Assembly (NCBI GenBank): GCA_029256645.1
Contig: JAQSXM010000066.1
Coordinates: 1 to 11,448, forward strand
DNA: 11,448 nt
Reading direction: 5' to 3'
DNA from: Sporomusa sp.
GTDB lineage: Bacteria; Bacillota_C; Negativicutes; Sporomusales; Sporomusaceae
Shown: positions 6,991-11,448 of the stretch, one piece after another
How the letters are laid out: each line of letters starts with the position of its first letter
How positions within the stretch are numbered: position 1 is the stretch's first letter
Made by a program: the position numbers and the translations under genes
Notes under the pieces: model-generated
Database searches by the model: none
Told to the model about the DNA's origin: nothing
The model's input: the letters and a program-made list of their open reading frames with translations, nothing else

Positions 6991-7791
6991 GTGGACAATG
7001 AAACGCTTGTGAAGTTAATTACCGCCGAGGTAATGCGCCAGCTCAAACAAAAAACGGGTTCAGACGTGGTGCAGACTGACGGCCCGTTGCACACTGCGTT
7101 GGCTATTTTCACGGGTGGAACCATTGGTCTTGAACCAAGCCTGGAGGAACTGAAAAAACTGCAGGCCATTCAAACTGAGCTTACCATTGTTCTTTCCGCA
7201 GCTGCAGAAACAATTATCGGGATAAGCTGGATAAAAGAAAAACTGGGTAGTCACGTCAATGTTATTACTGCCCAGTCCCCTTATCCAGGGGATTATCTAC
7301 GGGCGGCCGATGTTGTGCTGGTGCCTGTACTTACCCAAAATACTGCAGCCAAGATTGCACATACTTTTTCAGATACAATGGTGTCTACCTTAATACTTCA
7401 AGCCTTGATGCTTGGCAAACCCGTAATAGCAGCACAAAATGCGGCCGATCCCCGGGACGGCTGGCGAATTAAAAAGAATATGGGAAAAGCTGCTCCGGCG
7501 CTTAGAGAAGCGCTGCAAGGCAACCTTGCTAAGCTTGAAACCTATGGAATACAGCTTGTTTCAGTTGACAGTCTGGCTGATACGGCGAGACAAATATTGA
7601 TCAGGGAAAGTAACCCGCAAGTACCACAGAGTCTGGTAAAAACCTCAAAAAAGCAAATACTTGATGCTGATATGGTCAGACGTGCTGCCCAGAGTGGTGC
7701 GAAAGCTGTTACTGTGGCCCAAGGTACGATTATTACTCCTTTAGCACGCGATATCGCCAGAGAATGTAATGTAGAGATTATGTACAGTTAA
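6991..7791 (+). CDS. Microcompartment flavoprotein-fold protein in the PduM position
   Basis: The function is unknown. The protein has 266 residues in three parts. Residues 1-20 (NETLVKLITAEVMRQL) form an amphipathic helix like the cargo-targeting helices of PduD, PduL and PduP. Residues about 33-200 look like a flavin-binding flavoprotein domain of the HFCD family: ALAIFTGGTIGLE (36-48), then ADVVLVPVLTQNTAAKIA (106-123) followed by a helix and LGKPVIAAQN (141-150), resembling the PASANT-type FMN loop. The PXMNXXMW motif of true cysteine decarboxylases is not seen. The C-terminus GTIITPLARDIARECNVEI resembles the end of Salmonella PduM (IVTAMARDAA...), and the N-terminus resembles its METLQRIVEEIV-type start. 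The gene occupies the pduM slot between pduL and pduN. GTG is the start, with GGGGGAG at 6977-6983. The flavoprotein assignment is by motif only. Confidence 0.75.
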   Translation: MDNETLVKLITAEVMRQLKQKTGSDVVQTDGPLHTALAIFTGGTIGLEPSLEELKKLQAIQTELTIVLSAAAETIIGISWIKEKLGSHVNVITAQSPYPGDYLRAADVVLVPVLTQNTAAKIAHTFSDTMVSTLILQALMLGKPVIAAQNAADPRDGWRIKKNMGKAAPALREALQGNLAKLETYGIQLVSVDSLADTARQILIRESNPQVPQSLVKTSKKQILDADMVRRAAQSGAKAVTVAQGTIITPLARDIARECNVEIMYS

Positions 7792-7810
7792 GCAAAGAGG
7801 GTGAATAGAG

Positions 7811-8095
7811 ATGTGGGTAGGGAAGATAATCGGCACACTTGTTGCCACCCCCAAAGACGACAGCCTGACAGGCAGTAAACTCCTTATTGTGCAGCCGGTC
7901 CGGTTTGGCAATCGTCCGGCCGGTAACCCGCTGGTGGCGGTAGATACAATTGGTGCCGGTACCGGTGAAACGGTCCTTGTCGTTGATGGCAGTTCTGCCC
8001 GCCATGTGACAGGCAACCCGCAAGCGGCGGTAGATGCTGCCATTATTGGAATTATTGACAACATCGAAATCAATAAAAGCTTACTCGAGGAGTAA
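7811..8095 (+). CDS. pduN: Microcompartment vertex protein PduN
   Basis: This is a 94-residue protein of the EutN/CcmL family, which forms pentamers that close the vertices of the polyhedral shell. The family pattern is clear: WVGKIIGTLVATPKDDSLTG at the start, KLLIVQPV (23-30), AVDTIGAGTGETVLVV (43-58), the highly conserved DGSSARHVTG (59-68), and AAVDAAIIGIIDNIEI at the end. Length fits the family (Salmonella PduN is about 91). AGAGGGTG at 7797-7804 gives a well-spaced start. Being a low-copy vertex protein in the middle of the operon is normal for this locus. Confidence 0.96.
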   Translation: MWVGKIIGTLVATPKDDSLTGSKLLIVQPVRFGNRPAGNPLVAVDTIGAGTGETVLVVDGSSARHVTGNPQAAVDAAIIGIIDNIEINKSLLEE

Positions 8096-8101
8096 TGTGC
8101 C

Positions 8102-9076
8102 ATGAAGGTGTATACCAAGACAGGTGATGAAGGAAAAACCAGCCTGCTGAGCAAGGAGCGGGTATTTAAAGATAGTATCAGGGTACACGCTTACGGTACT
8201 GTAGATGAGGCGAATGCTGCCATGGGCCTGGGAAAATCTTTGACAGATAAGCAATGGGCCATTGATATCATTCATAGGATTCAGCAGGAGTTAATCCTGT
8301 TAAATGCCGATTTGGCGACAGACAGTGTAGTCGACAATAACACCTATCGTATTACCCCCGCTCATGTAGAACAGCTGGAAAGCATCATCGACACATTGGA
8401 ACAGCAGCGTATTCCGCAACCGTACTTTGTTACACCAGGGGGAACGTCAGCCAGTGCGGCATTCGATTTAGCGCGTACTATTGTCCGGCGGGCTGAACGG
8501 TGTATTGTCAGACTCAGACGTACCGAAACGGTGCCAATACCTGTTGCGCTTTATTTAAACAGGTTGTCCGACCTGCTCTATGTTGTGGCAAGGTGTGTTG
8601 AACAGGAAGATCTGATTGCTAAAGTTGCTAAAGCCGTACAACAGGTTCTGCAAAGCCGGGAGCAAATCGATGGGGGGAAGAACGCTATGCTGGAAAAAGC
8701 CAAGAAAATGGTGGAAGCTGCCGAAAAGAAGGCGATTGAAATCGGCGTACCTATGGTTATCGCTATTGTGGATAACGGCGGTAATCTTGTTGCCCAGGAA
8801 CGCATGGATAATGCATTATTGGCCAGTGTATCGATTGCACTAAACAAAGCATATACCGCAGTTGCTCTCAAAATGACGACCGAGCAAGCAGCCAGTGCAG
8901 CCCAACCTGGTCAAATGCTCTATGGATTAAATACCACCGATGGCTGCCGGCTTGTTATATTTGGCGGTGGCCTGCCTATTTGGGACAACGGTAATTTAGT
9001 CGGCGCAATCGGTGTGAGCGGTGGATCTGTTGATGAAGATGTAACTGTAGCCAAAGCCGGTCTGGCTGCCTACTAA
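8102..9076 (+). CDS. pduO: PduO: cobalamin adenosyltransferase fused to a GlcG/HbpS-like (DUF336) domain
   Basis: This 324-residue protein makes adenosylcobalamin, the cofactor of PduCDE, from cob(I)alamin and ATP (EC 2.5.1.17). Residues 1-168 are the PduO-type adenosyltransferase: TKTGDEGKTSL (5-15, ATP binding), YGTVDEANAAMG (31-42) with Asp35, TPGGTSASAAFDLAR (111-125) and the RRAER motif (129-133). Residues 169-186 form an additional helix (LIAKVAKAVQQVLQ) resembling the PduP targeting helix. Residues 196-324 are a GlcG/HbpS-like domain (IAIVDNGGNLVAQERMD, GAIGVSGGSVDED). The C-terminal domain contains no histidine, although the Salmonella domain is reported to bind haem through one. A ribosome site and ATG at the domain boundary suggest a separate C-terminal product. 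Its own ribosome site CGAGGAG (8086-8092) is inside pduN. Confidence 0.95.
   Translation: MKVYTKTGDEGKTSLLSKERVFKDSIRVHAYGTVDEANAAMGLGKSLTDKQWAIDIIHRIQQELILLNADLATDSVVDNNTYRITPAHVEQLESIIDTLEQQRIPQPYFVTPGGTSASAAFDLARTIVRRAERCIVRLRRTETVPIPVALYLNRLSDLLYVVARCVEQEDLIAKVAKAVQQVLQSREQIDGGKNAMLEKAKKMVEAAEKKAIEIGVPMVIAIVDNGGNLVAQERMDNALLASVSIALNKAYTAVALKMTTEQAASAAQPGQMLYGLNTTDGCRLVIFGGGLPIWDNGNLVGAIGVSGGSVDEDVTVAKAGLAAY
8672..8689 (+). promoter_or_regulatory. Putative internal translation start inside pduO
   Basis: GGGGGGAAG (8672-8680) is followed after six bases by an in-frame ATG at 8687, codon 196 of pduO. The sequence resembles the AGGGGGG site used by pduC. Initiation here would give a free 129-residue GlcG/HbpS-like protein starting exactly at the domain boundary (MLEKAKKMVEAAEKKA). 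This is an inference from sequence; the codons also simply encode part of the linker. Confidence 0.5.
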
Positions 9077-9109
9077 AGCTGGCGGCCTGGAACGGAAGGA
9101 GGAAGATAA

Positions 9110-10546
9110 GTGACGATTGATCAAAGCTTAATTGCAAAAATTACAGCAGAAGTGTTAGCCCGGGTACAGGAGCAAAAAAATGAGGCTGCCAGTGATGGTG
9201 GTATTTTTACAACAATTGACGAAGCTGTCGCGGCGGCGCGTTTTGCGCAGCAGCAGCTGAAAAAATTGTCAATTGAAAAACGGGAGATTTTGATTCAAGC
9301 CATGCGGCAAGTGACCTCTGACAATGCCGGGTTGCTTGCAGAAATGGCAGTCAAAGAATCAGGTATGGGCCGGGTAGCTGATAAAACTCTCAAAAACCGG
9401 TTGGCTGCTGCTAAAACTCCGGGTACTGAAGATCTGAAAAGCGAGGCCTGGAGCGGTGATTGTGGTTTAACGCTTATTGAGATGGGGCCTTACGGTGTGA
9501 TTGGCTCAATTACCCCGACGACTAATCCTTCAGAAACCGTAATTTGTAACGGCATTGGGATGATTGCTGCCGGTAATGCCGTTGTTTTTAGCCCCCATCC
9601 CACGGCTAAGAATACATCGCTGACAACCATAAAGCTGTTAAACGAAGCGATTATCAAAGCAGGTGGCCCTGCTAATCTGTTAACCGCTGTTGCTGAACCT
9701 TCACTGGAAGCAACCAACGCCATGATGCAGCATCCGGGGATTAATATGCTTGTGGCCACTGGTGGCCCGGCGGTGGTAAAGGCTGTCATGTCTGCCGGCA
9801 AAAAGGCTATTGGCGCCGGTGCCGGCAACCCGCCTGCGGTTGTCGATGAAACCGCAGATATTGAAAAAGCGGCAAGGGATATTATTGCTGGTTGCTCTTT
9901 TGATAATAACCTGCCTTGTATTGCGGAAAAAGAGGTTATTGCTGTCGGTAGTATCGCCGATAAACTAATGACTTACATGCAGCGCTATGGCGCCTATTTA
10001 ATCTCCGGTCAGGATATTGACCGGCTGGCTGCAGTCATTTTAACCGAGAAAGCAGAATTAGCAGCTGCCGGTTGCACGGAAAAGCCTAAGAAAATATACG
10101 GGGTCAACAAAAATTATGTTGGCAAAGATGCCAAGTATATATTAAGCCAAATCGGTATTAGTGTTCCGGACAGTATCCGCGCCATTATTTGTGAAACCAG
10201 CGCTGATCATCCTTTTGTTATCGAAGAACTGATGATGCCGGTATTACCTATCGTGCAGGTAAAAGACATTGATGCAGCCATTGAATTAGCTGTTAAGGTC
10301 GAGCATGGCAACAGGCATACGGCGATTATGCACTCTAAGAATGTCGATCATCTGACCCGGCTGGCTAAAGCCATTGAGACGACCATATTTGTTAAAAATG
10401 CACCGTCGTTCGCTGGTATTGGTGTTGGCGGCGAAGGCTTTACCACCTTTACTATCGCCGGGCCAACAGGCGAAGGACTTACCTCGGCGCGCAGTTTTAC
10501 CCGCCAGCGCCGCTGTGTGCTTGTTGATGCACTATCTATTGTGTGA
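9110..10546 (+). CDS. pduP: CoA-acylating propionaldehyde dehydrogenase PduP
   Basis: This enzyme oxidises propionaldehyde with NAD+ and CoA to propionyl-CoA (EC 1.2.1.87) inside the compartment. It has 478 residues (Salmonella about 464). Residues 3-20 (IDQSLIAKITAEVLARVQ) are the amphipathic cargo helix for which PduP is the classic example, followed by a polar linker to about residue 30. The aldehyde dehydrogenase fold follows: EMGPYGVIGSITPTTNP (124-140), CNGIGMIAAGNAVVFSPHP (146-164), VATGGPAVVKAVMSAGKKA (215-233), GAGAGNPPAVVDE, and the catalytic Cys270 in SFDNNLPCIAEKEV. The C-terminal half (ICETSADHPFVIEELMMPVLP, GVGGEGFTTFTIAGPTGEG) matches the acylating, EutE/PduP-type branch. The start is GTG with AAGGAGG at 9096-9102; no in-frame ATG is nearby. 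Confidence 0.96.
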   Translation: MTIDQSLIAKITAEVLARVQEQKNEAASDGGIFTTIDEAVAAARFAQQQLKKLSIEKREILIQAMRQVTSDNAGLLAEMAVKESGMGRVADKTLKNRLAAAKTPGTEDLKSEAWSGDCGLTLIEMGPYGVIGSITPTTNPSETVICNGIGMIAAGNAVVFSPHPTAKNTSLTTIKLLNEAIIKAGGPANLLTAVAEPSLEATNAMMQHPGINMLVATGGPAVVKAVMSAGKKAIGAGAGNPPAVVDETADIEKAARDIIAGCSFDNNLPCIAEKEVIAVGSIADKLMTYMQRYGAYLISGQDIDRLAAVILTEKAELAAAGCTEKPKKIYGVNKNYVGKDAKYILSQIGISVPDSIRAIICETSADHPFVIEELMMPVLPIVQVKDIDAAIELAVKVEHGNRHTAIMHSKNVDHLTRLAKAIETTIFVKNAPSFAGIGVGGEGFTTFTIAGPTGEGLTSARSFTRQRRCVLVDALSIV

Positions 10547-10581
10547 ATAACATGATACCGCCAAAGGAAGTAGGTGCCAGT

Positions 10582-11448
10582 ATGCGGGATGAGATTATTG
10601 CCGCAGTAAAGGCGGCAGGAGTAGTGGGAGCCGGTGGTGCCGGCTTCCCCACTCATATAAAAATTAATGCTGCTGTTGATACAGTTATTGTCAACGGGGC
10701 TGAATGTGAACCACTGCTCAGAGCTCACCAGCTCATTATGGCCAGTGAGAGTGAAAGGCTTATCATTGGGTTGCGGGCCGTCATGGTGGCGACCGGTGCC
10801 CGCCGCGGGGTTATTGGCTTAAAACGTAAGTATGAAGAGGCCGTAACCAAGCTGCAGGCTGTGTTAAAACAAATGAATGCCCGGGAAATCGAATTGTTTT
10901 TCCTGCCTGATATCTATCCGGCCGGCGATGAACAGGTATTGCTGCATGAGGTAACCGGCAGGGTAGTCCCTGAGGGCGGTATCCCGCTGCATGTCGGTGT
11001 CGTTGTAGCCAATGTTGAGACCCTGGTTAATGTGGCCGAAGCGCTCTCAGGGAAACCGGTTGTGGATAAATATGTTACCGTAACAGGCGCGGTTAACAAA
11101 CCTGCGACATTTAAAGTGCCCATAGGCATGGCCATCAGTGAGTTAATCCAGTTGGCTGGTGGTGCCAAGGTACGCCCCTATGCGGTTATTGATGGTGGTC
11201 CAATGATGGGTAAGCTGACTACCGATGATCAGCCTGTTACCAAAACGACTGGCGGCATTATTGTGCTGCCCCGGAATCATTCACTGGTGACCGAAAAAAG
11301 TACACCCTGGGCAGCTATCGCTAACAGGGCAAAGGCTGTCTGTTGCAACTGCCGGGCTTGTACTGATGTCTGTCCGCGCAATCTCCTGGGTCATAGCCTG
11401 GAACCGCATCGCATTATGCAGGCTATTGGCAGAGGGCAGTATCACGAA
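10582..11448 (+). CDS. pduS: PduS electron-transfer flavo-iron-sulfur protein, N-terminal part (3' end outside window)
   Basis: This is the cobalamin-reducing electron-transfer protein of the RnfC-like family, thought to pass electrons from NADH through FMN and two [4Fe-4S] clusters towards PduO. The visible 289 residues are about two thirds of the usual 450. The glycine-rich GAGGAGFPTHIK (17-28) and NGAECEPLL (39-47), SLBB-like VTVTGAVNKPATFKVPIG (166-183) and DGGPMMGKL (205-213) match the family. The first cluster motif is C254-x2-C257-x2-C260-x3-C264-P; Cys255 is an extra neighbour. The second cluster should lie beyond the window. ATG 10582 is preferred because GGAAGTAGGTG lies at 10566-10576; ATG 10552 is in frame but has no ribosome site. 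In Salmonella pduQ separates pduP from pduS, but here they are adjacent. Confidence 0.93.
   Translation, partial: MRDEIIAAVKAAGVVGAGGAGFPTHIKINAAVDTVIVNGAECEPLLRAHQLIMASESERLIIGLRAVMVATGARRGVIGLKRKYEEAVTKLQAVLKQMNAREIELFFLPDIYPAGDEQVLLHEVTGRVVPEGGIPLHVGVVVANVETLVNVAEALSGKPVVDKYVTVTGAVNKPATFKVPIGMAISELIQLAGGAKVRPYAVIDGGPMMGKLTTDDQPVTKTTGGIIVLPRNHSLVTEKSTPWAAIANRAKAVCCNCRACTDVCPRNLLGHSLEPHRIMQAIGRGQYHE

Noticed and set aside
10547..10581. Terminator or small RNA between pduP and pduS
   Set aside because: No stem with a T-run is visible; the gap holds only the pduS ribosome site and an unused ATG.

Overview
The window is the middle of a 1,2-propanediol utilisation (pdu) bacterial microcompartment operon. 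It is cut at both ends: pduB has lost its 5' part and pduS its 3' part. All 14 genes lie on the + strand in the order pduB'-pduC-pduD-pduE-pduG-pduH-pduK-pduJ-pduL-(flavoprotein)-pduN-pduO-pduP-pduS'. Gaps between genes are at most about 35 bp, several genes overlap or abut, and almost every gene has a G-rich Shine-Dalgarno sequence. I see no promoter, terminator, RNA gene, mobile element or CRISPR, and no gene-free stretch longer than about 35 bp, so this looks like the interior of one long transcript.

The organism is probably an anaerobic Firmicutes-type bacterium. The signs are strong GGAGG-type ribosome sites, roughly even base composition, pduK before pduJ (the order I recall from Listeria, reversed in Salmonella), and a flavoprotein-fold gene in the pduM position. 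A Negativicutes member (Sporomusa or Pelosinus-like) is my guess from base composition and protein flavour only; the sequence does not prove it.

How the genes work together. PduCDE is the adenosylcobalamin-dependent diol dehydratase that makes propionaldehyde. PduGH reactivates it by exchanging damaged cofactor. PduO adenosylates cob(I)alamin and PduS is the likely electron donor for cobalamin reduction. PduP oxidises propionaldehyde to propionyl-CoA and PduL converts that to propionyl-phosphate, recycling CoA inside the compartment. PduB, PduK, PduJ (shell tiles) and PduN (vertex pentamer) enclose the pathway. The alcohol dehydrogenase gene pduQ is not between pduP and pduS, where Salmonella has it.

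The points most worth a second look are: (1) amphipathic cargo-targeting helices at the N-termini of PduD, PduE, PduL, PduP and the flavoprotein, plus less usual ones at the C-terminus of PduH and between the two domains of PduO; (2) a strong internal ribosome site and ATG exactly at the PduO domain boundary, suggesting a second, separate C-terminal product; (3) the flavoprotein that appears to be a PduM-like protein with an inserted flavin-binding domain; (4) a PduK shell protein with a long acidic linker, a four-cysteine tail and an altered pore loop.
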